DNA from: Anastrepha obliqua
Taxonomy: Eukaryota > Arthropoda > Insecta > Diptera > Tephritidae
Assembly (NCBI RefSeq): GCF_027943255.1
Contig: NC_072894.1
Coordinates: forward strand, 131,369,601-131,433,600
Length of the DNA stretch: 64,000 bases
Direction of reading: 5' to 3'
Numbering within the stretch: the first letter of the stretch is position 1; every line of letters begins with the position of its first letter. Shown piece by piece: positions 32,873-44,880 of this stretch. Made by a program: the position numbers and the translations under genes. The notes under the pieces are model-generated. The model was given only the letters and a program-made list of their open reading frames with translations, was not told the origin of the DNA and ran no database searches.

Positions 32873-34184
32873 CAGGGTGACTGATGAATTTTGCTACATT
32901 AAGAAACTCAAATAACTTTTTTTTTAGTGTATGAAATTCATTTATTTTTTTTTTCAAGTTGAAGGTCATTAAATTTTATTAAATGTAGCTTAACTAGTTT
33001 TAAAAATAATTGAATTTAAATGCCCCCATGCTCGTTGACACAAGTGCGGCATCTTAGTAAAAAGTTGTTCATTGCTGCTTTGAGAGTTGCGACAGGAATA
33101 GCCGCAATTGTTGCCCGAATGGATTGTTTTAGTTCATCCAAATTTGTTGGCTTTGTTTTATAAACTTCTTGTTTACATAAGCCCCACAAGAAAAAGTCAG
33201 GTGCAGTAAGGTCAGGCGACCTGGGGGGCCAACGAAATTCGGAGTTTCTTGAAATCAGTTTATTGGGAAATTTTCGTCGCAACTCTGTCATAACAGTCTG
33301 GGCTATGTGAGACGTTGCCCCATCTTGTTGAAACCACACAGAGTTGAAAGGAATTCTCTTTCGGCGTAGTTCTGGATAGAAAAATTCTTTCAGCATTTTC
33401 AAATAACGGTCTCCAGTAACCGTAAAGGTGTGACCATTTTCTTCAAAAAATAAGGCCCGACAATACAGCGTGAAGAAACCGCACACCACACTGTGACGCG
33501 AAGAGGATGCAATTCCGTCTCGTGGAGTATCTGTGGGTTAGAAGTACTCCATATTCGACAATTTTGTTTGTTCACATTGCCGTTTAAATCGAAATGGGCC
33601 TCATCAGACATGAAAAGGCAGTTTAACATGTTTTGGTCTTCTTCCACCATTTGCAGGATCTTCTGGCAAAATTCCAAGCGAATCGGCAAGTCTGCTGCAT
33701 TCAGTTTGTTAACCATTTGAATTTTGTAGGGAAATAAGTCTAAATCTTTGTGCATTATTGTTTGCAAAGACTGTCGGCTGACACCAAGTTGAGCAGATAA
33801 GCTACTTGTTGAAACCCTTGAATTGCTTTGTATAGCTGCAGCTACAGCAGCGATCGTTTCCTCCGTCCGACCTGGTGGGTTTCGATGATAAGGCCTTCTT
33901 GCGACTGTTCCTTGCTCAGCAAAATTATTCACCAGTCTCATTATGGTCCATCTGCTCGGGGTATCGCCGCCAAACATCCGCCTGTACTCTCTCTGTACCA
34001 AAACTACGGACTCCAGTGCGTGATAGCGGCGGACTATCCAAATTCTTGTTTGCGTGTCCCAGTTATCCATTTTAATAAATTTTAAAGATCAATCTGCAAA
34101 TTAAAACAAAAATGGAACAGATAACTTAAAAAGAAAAAAAGTTATTCAATTTTTTTTTGGTAGCGGCTTTCATCAGCCACCCTG
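32873..34184 (-). mobile_element. nearly complete DD41D (rosa-type) mariner
   Basis: 1312 bp between TA dinucleotides (32871-32872 and 34185-34186). Left end CAGGGTGACTGATGAA and right end complement CAGGGTGGCTGATGAA are inverted repeats; similarity continues to about 26 bases (GCTAC). It carries one transposase gene that fills most of the element. It abuts the 545-bp derivative at 32324-32868. Confidence 0.92.
33016..34070 (-). pseudogene. DD41D mariner transposase, one frameshift
   Basis: The ATG at 34070 opens MDNWDTQTRIWIVRRYHALE; two helix-turn-helix regions follow, the second around VSTSSLSAQLGVSRQSLQTI. The catalytic core keeps FMSDEAHFDLNG (first D), WFQQDGATSH (second D) and SPDLTAPDFFLWG (third D in APD). 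Between the second and third acids lie 41 residues, the DD41D spacing of the rosa family described from Ceratitis. A single base is missing from a T run at about 33445-33451, which shifts frame between GPYF and EENGHTF. Every other part is open to the stop at 33016-33018. The total of about 350 residues is full length for the group. The frameshift should abolish activity, though few other lesions are visible. Confidence 0.9.
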
Positions 34185-34384
34185 TATGTATATTTGGGTG
34201 CCCCGCCAAAAAAATTTACGAAATTATAAAATTTAATTAAAATTTCGCTAAAATATTTCGGGAAAATATGAAAACTTACCTGAGCCAAAATACTTAGCGA
34301 TTAGAAAATACTGCGAAAAGTATTTTTTCAAAAAATTTTTTTATATACAATAAAATAAGTTTTTAAAAATATTTTTTTCAAACA

Positions 34385-34690
34385 TTAACCTCTGACAAAG
34401 AAAAGTTTAGGCTTAAAAGCTGTGCATACAAATATTGTATTTATAAATATATAAAGTTGAGGACGTCGAGATAGCGATGTTGAAGCTTGTTCAGCAACAC
34501 TTTGCGCTATAGTAGCAATATTCTCAACAGAACATCCAGTTTTTGGTCTGTCAGTACATTTTTTATTCTCGATAGAAACAGTTTGTTGACATGTTTTCAC
34601 CAGCTTTTGAATTGTCGACCCATTCGGACTATTATTTCCCCAAAAAAAAAAATTTCAGCCACAAATTTTGCGATGGGTTGTTCTTAATTA
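34385..34690 (-). pseudogene. DD41D-type transposase N-terminal fragment
   Basis: Minus-strand frame with STIQKLVKTCQQTVSIENKK and DRPKTGCSVENIATIAQSVA: the first helix-turn-helix, the GRP(K)-like linker (here DRPK) and the second domain of a mariner-type transposase. Catalytic domain and ends absent. Confidence 0.65.
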
Positions 34691-34699
34691 TCGACTATT

Positions 34700-35110
34700 T
34701 TCATATTTAGTTTCAATAAATTTAAAGCGTGTAAAAGTGAACTTCTGTCTACTTGATAAATGTCAAAGATTATTCACCACTGACATCTAGGTGTAACTTT
34801 TGTCAGACGCTTTATTTTGGCGAAAGTCTTAAAAGATAAAATGCTTTGAATTACGTTGAAAAAACATTTCGAATTTCCTATTTCTTAATGGAGAGTGAAA
34901 ATAACTTTTTTCTTTGAACTATTTCTTCTATTTGCTTCCTTGTTCACAGTAACCTAATCTAACTTTTCCTTTTTCCAAAAGCCTAGGTTAGGTTATGTTA
35001 GGTAAACAGGGGGAGTAAATGCCAATGATTGCCATTCTCCCACCTTACGACATCCGACCTTGGCATCATGAAATGGCTAAGTTACCTGATACTGTATGTT
35101 TCTGGTCACA
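34700..35110. other. unassigned spacer
   Basis: Includes GGTTAGGTTATGTTAGG at 34986-35002, like the 3' ends of LINE relics elsewhere in the window, but no coding remnant is next to it. Confidence 0.4.
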
Positions 35111-35261
35111 CTTATCGTGAATTCCATGTGAACAAATCATTCGCAAGAGTTATAACGTAAAACAAACAAGAACAAAACAAAATTGGCAAAAAATCCTACA
35201 TTTATTTTTGTATTGCTTCGTTATTTCAAAAATGACTTGTTCACATGGAATTCACGATAAG
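35111..35261. mobile_element. short MITE-like inverted repeat
   Basis: A 25-base stretch starting CTTATCGTGAATTCCATGTG at 35111-35135 is an exact reverse complement of 35237-35261, with a 101-base spacer. No coding capacity. Target duplication not resolved. Confidence 0.65.
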
Positions 35262-35889
35262 ACTGAAAGCACTTTTAATTTTTTCAAAGTAGATTTTTTT
35301 TTTTCATTGTTCACTCGCAGGCATAGGGTCTCGACAAGACTCAGTCTTGCGTTGGTTTCGTTAATATATTTGCTTTCTGACGGGGTAGATGATTAGCCTA
35401 CCGCTAGAAAGAAGAATAAATATTACAATTTATAAACAACAATTTTGTTCACTGTAACAACTGCATACAAATAAATAAGCTTTTTTCACAACATTTACTG
35501 ATAAATAATTTACAAATAATTTTTTTTCTTAACGATTTGGTTCCAAAGTGACTACAGTGGACTAACTACGGCCTCTCAGAAATATTCGAGGTAAACAAAT
35601 CAAAAAACATTTTAAAACTGAAATATGTAGTTAAGCACTTCTTAATACCGAAAAAAATGTGTTAAAGCTGAAATTGGCCTCTATTTAAGAATACAACTTG
35701 AGTCAAACATCCGCCAAATGTGAAATAAAAAACCCCGTTTTTTTTGTAGGCAGATGGACATGGATTCGCATGGCGCGCTGATCTTTTAAGGTTGGCGCCA
35801 GCCCAAGCATGACAGGAATTTGCTAAGTGTCGAAATCTAAAACTGTTCAACTGCAGAAACAATTTATTAGTTGAATAAAAAGTGAGAAG
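35262..35889. other. unassigned spacer
   Basis: No domain or repeat boundary recognised. Confidence 0.4.
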
Positions 35890-35891
35890 TA

Positions 35892-36822
35892 AAGCGTTTT
35901 TCAGTAAGAGCGCTTCAACTTTTTTTTTGAATAAAACACAAACGGTTTGACTTTTTTAACTAATTTTTTTTTTATTATCGAGTTTGAACATATACATTTA
36001 AGAATGAAATTCGATTTCTTTTGCATGACGACCGCGTGCACGTTTTACGAAGTCCAATCGTTGATCCCAATTTTTGACCCTCTTTTGCATAAATCGGCCA
36101 AAATTCCAGCAATTTCGCGTTCAATATTGGCTCTGAGCATACAAGTCGTCGCCGGCTTGTTACTGTAGACGAATGACTTCACATAACCCCAAAGAAAATA
36201 GTCTAGAGGCGTCAAATCTCACGAGCGCGGCGGCCATTCGACCGGTCCATTTCTGGAAATAATGCGCTCCTCGAACTTACTCTTCAACAAATCAATTGTA
36301 GCGTGTGCTGTGTGGCTTGTGGCCCCGTCCTGTTGAAACCACATGTCGTCTAAGTCCATACCATTCAATTGCGGCCAAAAATAATCGTTTATCATGTCGC
36401 GGTATCGATTTCCATTCACAGTAACGTGGCGATCGTTCTCGTCAACGAAAAAATATGGGCCAATTACGCCGCCGGTATGTAAACCGCACCAAACAATGAT
36501 TTTGTTCGGGATGCAACGGTGCCTCATGAATCACGTGTGGTTTGCTTTCTTCCCAGTAACGCATATTTTGCTTATTGACAAAGCCATTGAGCCAAAAGTG
36601 AGCTTCATCACTGAAGACGATTTTTTGGAAAAAGTAGCTCTTAAAGTAGCAGCAACAGAACGATTATTTTCATAAAAAATTTGCACGATTTGCAATCGTT
36701 GCTCAAGTGTGATGAAATGTATACTAATGAAGTTTACAAATGACAAGCGAAAAATAAAAAATATTGTGTCGTTCGCCCTCCCTATCGGAAAAAAGTTGAA
36801 GCGCACCTATTGAAAAACGCTT
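35892..36822 (-). mobile_element. deleted DD41D mariner, 931 bp
   Basis: Flanked by TA (35890-35891 and 36823-36824). Left end AAGCGTTTTTCAGTAAGAGC and right end complement AAGCGTTTTTCAATAGGTGC are inverted repeats, continuing to GCTTCAAC. It holds a shortened transposase on the minus strand. The ends differ from those of both neighbours, so this is a third family. Confidence 0.88.
36045..36745 (-). pseudogene. DD41D mariner transposase with deletion, frameshift and stop
   Basis: Starts with TLEQRLQIVQIFYENNRSVA (first helix-turn-helix). It is then joined directly to FSDEAHFWLNGFVNKQNMRY (first catalytic D, in the other frame); about 100 residues of second helix-turn-helix and linker are missing. 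A frameshift near 36505 leads to IVWCGLHTGGVIGPYFF and WFQQDGATSHTAH (second D). A stop codon then stands just before DLTPLDYFLWG, which carries the third D at the 41-residue spacing. The frame ends at 36045-36047. Confidence 0.85.
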
Positions 36823-36880
36823 TATATCTAATTAAGGAAGGACAGTGTTGTTTTCTTAATGGTAAAAATCGGGTCCTTTA

Positions 36881-37427
36881 TGAATGGTTTTCTAATAACA
36901 GGTGTTATGAATGAATGGATTGCACTATCGAGAGGTGATTAACGATTTTTTATAACCGGAATTGGATGGTATTCATCTGCACAACGTTTATTTTCAACAA
37001 GACGGCGCTACGTGCCAAGCAACGAAGCCACTGATCATTACGGAAAAACTTTCCGGACCGTTTTATCTCTCGAAGAGGTGATCACAATTGACCACCCAGA
37101 TCTTGTGATTTAACACCTTGTGACTTTTTTCTTTGGGGCCACGTGAAAGAGAAGGTCTACGCCAACATCCCAGGGTGGATTCAAGACCTCAAAGATGGAA
37201 TTCTTGAGGCTATCGAGGACATCGGGCAGCCACTTTGCTATTCGGTTATGGAAAATTTCATGAAAAGGATATTATCCTGTAAGCGTGGTGGTCATTTGCC
37301 TGATGTTATTTTCCACTATGAAGGGGATGCCTTCCTCTTTATAACGAAATAAACATCCGATCATTTATATTAAAAAAAAGCCTTTTTCTTTGAATATGAA
37401 AATAACACCTCTGTTTAGAATACCCTT
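36881..37427 (+). mobile_element. deleted DD41D-type mariner derivative, copy 2
   Basis: 547 bp between TA dinucleotides (36879-36880 and 37428-37429). Ends read TGAATGGTTTTCTAATAACA and, complemented, AAGGGTATTCTAAACAGAGG. Internal sequence matches copy 1 (32324-32868) almost throughout, in opposite orientation. It keeps YFQQDGATC, TPCDFFLWG and the C-terminus. Confidence 0.85.
36935..37352 (+). pseudogene. transposase catalytic and C-terminal remnant
   Basis: Second catalytic D in VYFQQDGATC (about 36986-37015), then degraded frames, then DLTPCDFFLWGHVKEKVYAN (about 37108-37170; third D) and a frame open to the stop at 37352 (IPGWIQDLKDGILEAIEDIG). The helix-turn-helix part and the first D are gone, so this derivative would rely on another copy for movement. 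Confidence 0.75.
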
Positions 37428-37429
37428 TA

Positions 37430-40018
37430 TAATGATACCTAAATGAGTGTTGAAACCTTGGGCTAACCTTTTTTGCCTCATCCTAAGCGATTGTGTTAGT
37501 TCACTTGAAAAAATTCCAAAAGAAATGGGCTAGAAATCGTAGCTGTGAGCAGTTCAATAAAGAATATTATTTCAAGAATTTTTTACCACTTATAATGAAG
37601 ACACTGAGTTTTCATAAAATATAAAATTGTTCAATATTGCTGATTTTAAGAGTTGAAAGAGTTCTTGAATGTTACGCCCATACTAAGCCTTACAATTCTT
37701 CTTTTCTTAGCATGACAGTCCTGGGTGGACCACTGCTTCCGCAACCACCTTTCTCCACATATCTGGATGTGCATTTCTGCTCTTCTTTGGTCTTCCATTA
37801 GTTTGCTCATACGGTTGCTTCTTGAAGGCTGGCATTTTTTCCGTACATTTCTATTTTTTATAAATATGTTTCGTCAAATTCTACACTGGTTCAGAACTAT
37901 CGAAAAAGTGATGCGTCGCATATAAGTTCCCATCTATAGTACTAGTTCCGAATCATCCAGAGATGTTTGCAGTGTGAGACAATTGACACTTCCTAGAATA
38001 TCGGCGCGTATATTTTAGCAGTTGTTGATGTGGAAAAGCGAAAAAGTCATGCTGCTAATATAAATTTACTAGAAGCAAATTTATTTGAATATCCCCGCAG
38101 GTCATAAGCTGGGGAGGGGTACAACACGCTTGGCTCCAAGGCAGCTGCTGAGACCCGCATCAATTCAGCACAAGTGCTTGCTTCCAACAATGGTACCAAC
38201 ATCCATACATACATATGCACATACATATAATATTAGTACGCAATTCAGTATGTCAGTTTCATTGTTCACAAACTGCGGTTTGCTCTGGTTACATTACTGT
38301 TGTTGCTATTTTAATTTGTGGTATCATGAAGTGTGTGCAATGCAGCGCGAAATTCCACTCATATTTTCCACTTCAGCCTCTTTTATTTGTATACCCACTT
38401 TTTGTTAAACTTTTTTCCTTTTTGTGCTTTTTGAATTTCTTTGTAATTTACATGCAAACTTTTTACAGCCCTTTTTTCCTGCGTTCTTATGCCGGTGGCT
38501 TGACGATTGTTGTTATGCTTCATGTATGGCTTGCTTTTGTTTTACTTGTATGCTTTTGTTACAATTGCTTGTTCGCCAGCATTTTTTTTTTGTTAATTTT
38601 TTTTGTTCTTCATGGCGTACAATGTGAAGGTTAAACTTATCTACGCACACAATGAAAAAAATAAAAAAAACTATATTAACTACAACATACAACAAAGGGA
38701 CTTCAAAATTAAAGCAACCACTGTAGGCATATTAACCAACGGAGCGCGCAGTTGAGCAGCACTCGCCGCAACATCATTAACACCATCGCTGTGCGCAACG
38801 AAGCCCTCAATCGTCATTGTCATCAGCATTTTCAACATTTGCAGCCTTATCACTCGCCACTTCACTGCGCTCCGTCAGCCGCAGCAGCAGTCGCAGCCGG
38901 AGCTCTTCAGCATAAGCCAGCATAGGCCGACTCGGAGGACTGTTCGCCATAGTCTCTATGTTCTGGTCAGCTGTTTGGCTTAAAGCTGCTGGTACTAAAC
39001 ATAGCAGCAACAAAAACAACTACTGCCATGATGTACCTTTCAATCAGGCAACCTTCGTCAGTGCCCTCTTCATCAGCTACCCCCTTTCACAATATCTTTC
39101 TGCATTCCAAACAATTTTCAGCTGTTTTATCTTCATTCCAGTCTTTTCATTTCATCTCTGCCGCTTCTACTCAGCTGTAACTATAATGCGTTTAAAAGGG
39201 TAATACCGGATACTCAACAACTGCACACACACACGAATACCCACATTCGCATGCACGCTCAGATGTTCTCACATTTTTTTTATCTATAGCAGCTGAAGAG
39301 CAAAGTAACAACAATAGAATTGCAACGAAGTCATGTTGCTGTATGCGGTTGCATGGTGTATTGTAGTAAATATCTTTGGTATCTTTTCTTTCTTGGTAAA
39401 AAGTTTCACATTTTTTGCGCTCAGTGCATATCTCACATGCCTTGGTCAGTGAGGCGAGAAATATTCTTTGCATGAAAAAAAAGAGTTGGCATAGAAAAAA
39501 TTGCTGTTCTGGCATAGTAACATGAACTTACGTAGAAGTGAAGTACAAGCAACTAGCAGGAAATGCTATTTTCCCTTTCACTTTGGGTTGCAGCTTTCCA
39601 AAAACAAAGACAAAAAAACAAAGAAAACTTGAAATAACAAAAAAAAAAAAAACTACGAACATTCCTCACAAGTCAAACACCATTTCCTAGGAGAAGAAGT
39701 TAATTTTGCCACTGATTGAATGAACTCAGCTTCGACAGGTATTTTTATTACTATGCGCCGGACTCTGCAGGATTCGAGAGGGCTTGTACTGCTTCTTCCA
39801 GTAAGGACAGTAAGTCTATGTTCAAAAATATTAAATAGGTTAGGCAGTTAAGCTTTAAATTGCGTCATTGAGTTTGCCATTCACAAACCGAGCGTCAAAA
39901 GAAAGTGTACACCACACACTGATAAGCTTTGAAAAACCATATAAAGCAAAATTTCAAAATTTCCAAAAATTCAAAATATTTTCATCAACATACTCAGAAT
40001 TTTTAGAAATATTGTGGG
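37430..40018. other. spacer, no gene supported
   Basis: Contains T-rich tracts at 38400-38630, CAGC-rich sequence at 38870-38910 and CA repeats near 39223-39235. Frames of 60-139 aa are low-complexity and overlap one another on both strands. Confidence 0.45.
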
Positions 40019-40246
40019 TATATAAATCATTGAGTTTTGGTTTAATAAAGTGCAAGTTTCAAGTGGTTGCTTTTTAACAATTTTTTCTGCCGACAGTGTT
40101 GGGTGTTTTCTTCCATTAAAAGAACTTAGAATAAGCTTTAAATGGCGAAGGTGCACAAGACCGCGAACGAAAAAAATTCTCAAAAACCAGCGTGATTTTT
40201 GATCTACTGGAAACTTGCACTTTATTGCACCAAAATTCAATGGTCT
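40019..40246. repeat. inverted repeat, MITE-like
   Basis: 40019-40066 is the imperfect reverse complement of 40196-40246 (shared core GAAACTTGCACTTTATT). The outer ends carry TATA-like sequence at both sides. No coding content. Confidence 0.5.
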
Positions 40247-40279
40247 ATAAAACTGCGTGGCGAAAATTTTTATGGAAAT

Positions 40280-40990
40280 CTACCTAAATATTTTGTAGGT
40301 AACACTGAGCTTCCGAGCAACTTTTTTAATAGCACTAAAGCGCCATTTCGAGACCTCCAACTGGCAGATATCTACAGTGTTGATGTAATGGAGAAGATGG
40401 TTGAGGTTTAGGCTGGAACACTGCCTCAGGCTGTCGAAGAAAGGAGCACCAAGTGCTCTTAATCGTCTGGCTGCCAAAACCGGCCAATTACAGAAAAAGT
40501 ACTCAACGGCTTCCTTCCCTGAAAGGTCCCCACAGATTCTGCAATGTGTACTAAATTGTAAACCTAGCTTTTCTGCTTGTATGCCTATCATACAATGATC
40601 GGTAAGCACAGCTACGAGTTTGGAAATTGAATGGCGTTGAGTCCATAGAACTTTCAGAGTGCCGTGTCTATTGTACAGCAGCCGGAGAGGTAATAGCACG
40701 CAAAGAAGTGGAGCATCATCTAATCTTCGGTTTTCTGAGAAATAAGTTGTGCGATTCCCCTTTAGCAACAGTCAGGGGCATGCCGATAACCGGGTGGACG
40801 AACTCTGAGACCAATTCAGTCAACCCCTTCCAAACTCATCAGCAATTTTATTTCCCTCTATGTTCCTATGTCTTGAAATCCAGATCAGAGAAATGTTATC
40901 TGCACACCCCAGAGATTTGATCTGTTCCTTACGTAGTTAAGCAGTTGGGGTCTGCGCCATGGCGTCGTCAGAGCCCAAACACACAAATAA
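40280..40990 (-). pseudogene. RNase H end and zinc-knuckle tail of a LOA/I-like LINE
   Basis: The minus frame 40280-40768 reads SISKLVAVLTDHCMIGIQAE, then a CRICGDLSGKEAVEYFFCNW knuckle and LAARRLRALGAPFFDSLRQC. Upstream (40770-40990) it continues into the RNase H end, as in the relative at 14061-14900. The tail is the longest open one of its family in the window, but the RNase H part is degraded. Confidence 0.78.
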
Positions 40991-40994
40991 TGAG

Positions 40995-43486
40995 CGAAAG
41001 TGAAATGCCATGATCGCCGAGATCACCACAAGTTAGCTTTGTAACTACTTGTGGCCATTATACATATCAATTTTAGTATAATCTCTAACTCACGAATTTG
41101 ATTTCTTTTCCAATTGCCCAATAGATCAATTATTGTGACATTCATTTTTTTTTGTTTTTTTGAACTTCTATGACACCTTGTTCGTTTTCATTCAAGGAAA
41201 GTTTTTCATAAAGCGGTCGTGTTAGGTAGGTAATAGCCTCTAAGTGAATTTCTGTGATGAAAGAGTTTTCATGGATCAAGCGTTATTTTTTTAAGCAAGA
41301 ATAGAATAAAAGTAAAGCTTCCTCTAATTAAACGGTAATTGTTAAGCTCTCTGAAGACAGAGTGCGGGCAAAACACTTCCAGGTACTTTAATATGAGGCA
41401 ACTAACGAAGTCCGTATTTATCTAGAATTCATTTAAAAAGATGCTTAAAAGATTATGAAAAAGATGTTTTTTGTCAACCTTGGGATCTTAAAATGAGCCC
41501 CAGCCATAAGAGTTGTGCGTGCCTTGACTAAAGGGTCGTATAATTAACCTATTTTCGGCATGGAAGAGTTTGACTGTGAAGAATTTAATATCCAAATTTG
41601 CCAAGCAGAAAGCCTATTTCCAGCATTTTTCATCATTGGGAATACAAGACATCACGCCAGTTTACTTGGCTATCATTCATTAAAGAGTTACTACACAATT
41701 ACTGGAAAGTAGAGTTGGGTTAGATTAGACGAAGTGCTCGTTGCTTAAAAGCTCACCCGGTTACCATAAAGCACACATCTTCTTAAGCCATTCCTTGAAA
41801 GAGCTCAGAAGAGATGATCAAAAGTGAAGAAATGCATAAAAGGCCTCGCAATATAATCCAACAAAAATGTCCCTGAAAAGTGGCAGCAAAGAAAAATTTC
41901 AAGTGGCAGTACAAGTAAATCTACTTAATATTAGAAAATGTATTATTTTTGTATTAATTTAAATAAACAGATGAACACGTAAGCTTTGCCGTTCCATGGC
42001 GCCAATTTCCTTTCCTATTTTAATTGGAATTTTTAAAACATATCTCAATTTTAGTTTTTTCGATACAACTTAAAGCATTTTAGTGTTATGTAGAACTGGC
42101 ACAGGCCTAATAAAAATAATAATAAATACTAATATTCATTATTGCTTGTAATCCGCATAATAATAACAACAATAACCGACGAAACAATGGCAGTGCCATG
42201 CAGCTGCACTTTAGTATCAGCACTCGATGGCCGCATGGCGGCGGCTAAATGACATTTTACGCTCAATTTTTGACACTTTGCCAAGGCACGCAGCGTCACG
42301 CAACGCATCACATCTCATCGAATTCGCATTCGAATGAATTGCTTGCCGCGCCTTGTACTGTGCGAGAGCAAGGAATGGAGCTATTCTCTACGTTCGCGCT
42401 TTGGTCCATTAGAATTCGCTATTATTTATATTTTATTATTGTTTTTAAGCTGACAAGCACGCAAACAAACAAACAAACAAGCAAACGGCCAAACAGCAAA
42501 ATGAAAATATCAGGAAATCGAATGCATCCACGCCAACTACGACAACCACAGCAGAACTCATTGCTCCCAATGCCCTCCTCAAAGCGGTCACATTGGCGTG
42601 GTGGCTACGCCTGCTGGCGGAAGAGTGTGCAGAGGCGCATGGTATTAGGTGGGGCTCGTTGCAGTTTGATTTTTGTTATTGCCCACTGACGCACATATCC
42701 GCCTCATTTTTTGAGTGGCGCCGTAGTGCAATTGTTGACTTGCGCCTGCCTCTTTGCTGCCACCGCAGCTGCAATCGCTGCCATCGCTCCTATTGTTGCT
42801 GCCGCTGTAATGCCGCCACTAAAATGTATGGCATTTAAGATTTTCACTTGTGACAGGCGACATTACTGCTTGTGTACTTTATAAATATGTACTTGCATAC
42901 TTATGCGTATACTTAGCCACTTATGGCTTGCTGGCGGATGACTGCACGTTGCATGCTTTCGTCGTCCTAGGAGAATATATTCCATTTCTAATTGTTGAAC
43001 ATTGCAATTTTGTTGTCACGGACTTTAACGGTTGACTACTGACGACTGATGGCGTCTGCAAATGGCAAATAAAATCAACAAACAACAGCAACAACAATAG
43101 TCTTAATGGCAGCAATCAGCAATTTTTTTAAGCGTTATTGCAGCTGTTGTACGCTGGTTGTTGTTGTTGTTTTTCCTTTTTTCGTCTTAACTGCCACTTA
43201 TTGTAATCATGGCATTTCGCTGCCTCTAAAGCCGGGCGGACTGTTGATTTTAATTGTTGGCGCTTTTGTTGTTTTATTTACTTAGATTGTTGCCGTTTTG
43301 ATTTTGGCTTTTCTCCAAGGTGCATTTTAAATACATTACAAGCACTTTTGCACTCTGCTAACGGCAGTCAAATGAAGCAAGTACTTGGAAATGGAGAAAC
43401 AGTGTAGAAAAACTGTGCAATGCTTGCCTGAAATTTTGCGATAGGTTTTCCAATGGGGCTAGAATAGCAGCCAGACCGATAGCCAC
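40995..43486. other. spacer, no gene supported
   Basis: Includes (CAAA)-type repeats at 42464-42490, CTGC/TTGC-rich tracts at 42755-42815 and CAA repeats at 43078-43100. Overlapping short frames reflect these. Confidence 0.45.
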
Positions 43487-43655
43487 GCCGAGATCTAAAC
43501 AGGCACTCAAACTGAGACCTCGACTATGAAGCAAATTGAAACCTGACCTGAGACTCAGACGATGGGCCAGGCCGAGATCTAAACAGAGATTCAAATTGAG
43601 AACCCGATCGTAAGCAAAACTTAAATCCAAACAGAGATTCAGTTCAGGAGGCAGA
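43487..43655. repeat. diverged tandem repeat, ~85-base period
   Basis: GCCGAGATCTAAACAG occurs at 43487 and 43572, each followed by a similar GA..TCAAA..GAGA segment. A third, weaker unit starts near 43621 (AAATCCAAACAGAGATTCAG). The 90-aa frame over it is a repeat artefact. Confidence 0.6.
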
Positions 43656-43799
43656 AGATGTGCTGGTTATTTCACTTTAAGGCGTGAGTGACCTGCTCGG
43701 GTAATACTTCCGCTATCCAAGGTCTCCCCACTCTTCCTAGGTTAATTATGCTACCTGCAGGGTGATGTGAACTGCGAAGGTCGTTTGTTTATTGGTGCT

Positions 43800-44303
43800 T
43801 ATTTAGGTTAGGTTATAATGGTTGCCCAGAGAGTGAACCCACTTGGACGAAAGAAGTTTGGTTCATCCTTTGTGATCCCATTGCAAGAGGGGAAAAGAGG
43901 TGATGGAAAAAACGATAGGACGAAAATAAGAGGGGTGGGGAGGTTTGAGTATTTGTGGACTATGGACGGTGCCTAATTTGCGTTTTATGCTGTTGATGAA
44001 GTTCATCAGATTTTTGATATCAAGACCTGCTATGTCAGCAGGCGCAGAAAAGAAGTGAGAACCAAGATGCTTAAATCTTAATCCCGCGAGAGCGGCGCAG
44101 TTAAGGAGCAGGTGCTGAGATGATTCCACCTCATCCTCCATACAGCTGACGCAAAAATGACTCGAAATAATTCCGAGTCTCGCGGCATGTATACCCCGCG
44201 GATAGTGCCCCGAGAGGATACCCACAAAATTTGAGAGCTGAGATTTTGTCATCCTTGGTGCTTGTTTACCACATACTAAATACTGCAGCGAAGCTACCGA
44301 CAT
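43800..44303 (-). pseudogene. C-terminal tail of a LOA/I-like LINE
   Basis: Open minus frame 43863-44303 with MTKSQLSNFVGILSGHYPRG, CVSCMEDEVESSQHLLLNCA and LAGLRFKHLGSHFFSAP: the LSGH helix and CxxC...HxxxxC knuckle that follow RNase H in this LINE group. It continues past a stop to a TAACCTAA tract near 43805. The RNase H part is absent. Confidence 0.75.
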
Positions 44304-44559
44304 CTAATCCAAAGTACACATTTTGATAAAAAGGGTTAAGATTAGTTGTTAAAGGCTTAAAAACCTGGGTGTGAACTAAAAGGCAACGTATGGCTACCTG
44401 ACCTAATGACTCTAAAGCCGTCAACGGATAGCTCCAAACTGGAGAACAAAGTTGTCGAATTTGTTTCCTCAGAACAATTATGAATAAAAATACTGTACCG
44501 CTTCTCTGATTATTGTATTGTCTTTAAAGTCACACTTTCTCACATCCGAGCAACTCTGA

Positions 44560-44880
44560 AGGCGCCTAGCTCTGTCATGAATAAATTAAAAACTATAGTC
44601 GATGCTTATACGGAATGTCTGACAATTCTTCACAGCTATGGGGTTGATTACTATGGATGCATGTGGAAATGCTGAGAGCTCGCAACATATAGAAGTAGAA
44701 ACTGAAGAAACGAAAGGGAGCTGGAATTCATCAAATGCCTGCTTTGTGAATGCCCCGAACTCGGGAGTAGGTATAGGAAATTTATGGAAATTTGTTAGCC
44801 GTGCTAAGATTTCTGCTATTCAACCGAATTCACTGTCAACTACATTCTTCTCAAGTTGCACTTTTGTATAGTTGACTTTG
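44560..44880 (+). pseudogene. weak LINE tail relic
   Basis: In one frame FIKCLLCECPELGSRYRKFM resembles the HLLCxCP knuckle of the LINE tails listed above. Several stops. Low support. Confidence 0.35.

Noticed and set aside
38085..38634. Two plus frames of 107 and 139 aa with hydrophobic stretches
   Set aside because: T-rich DNA gives phenylalanine- and leucine-rich frames; they overlap each other and lack a gene-like start or end.
43358..43630. 90-aa minus frame resembling a leucine-rich protein
   Set aside because: It is the translation of a diverged tandem repeat.
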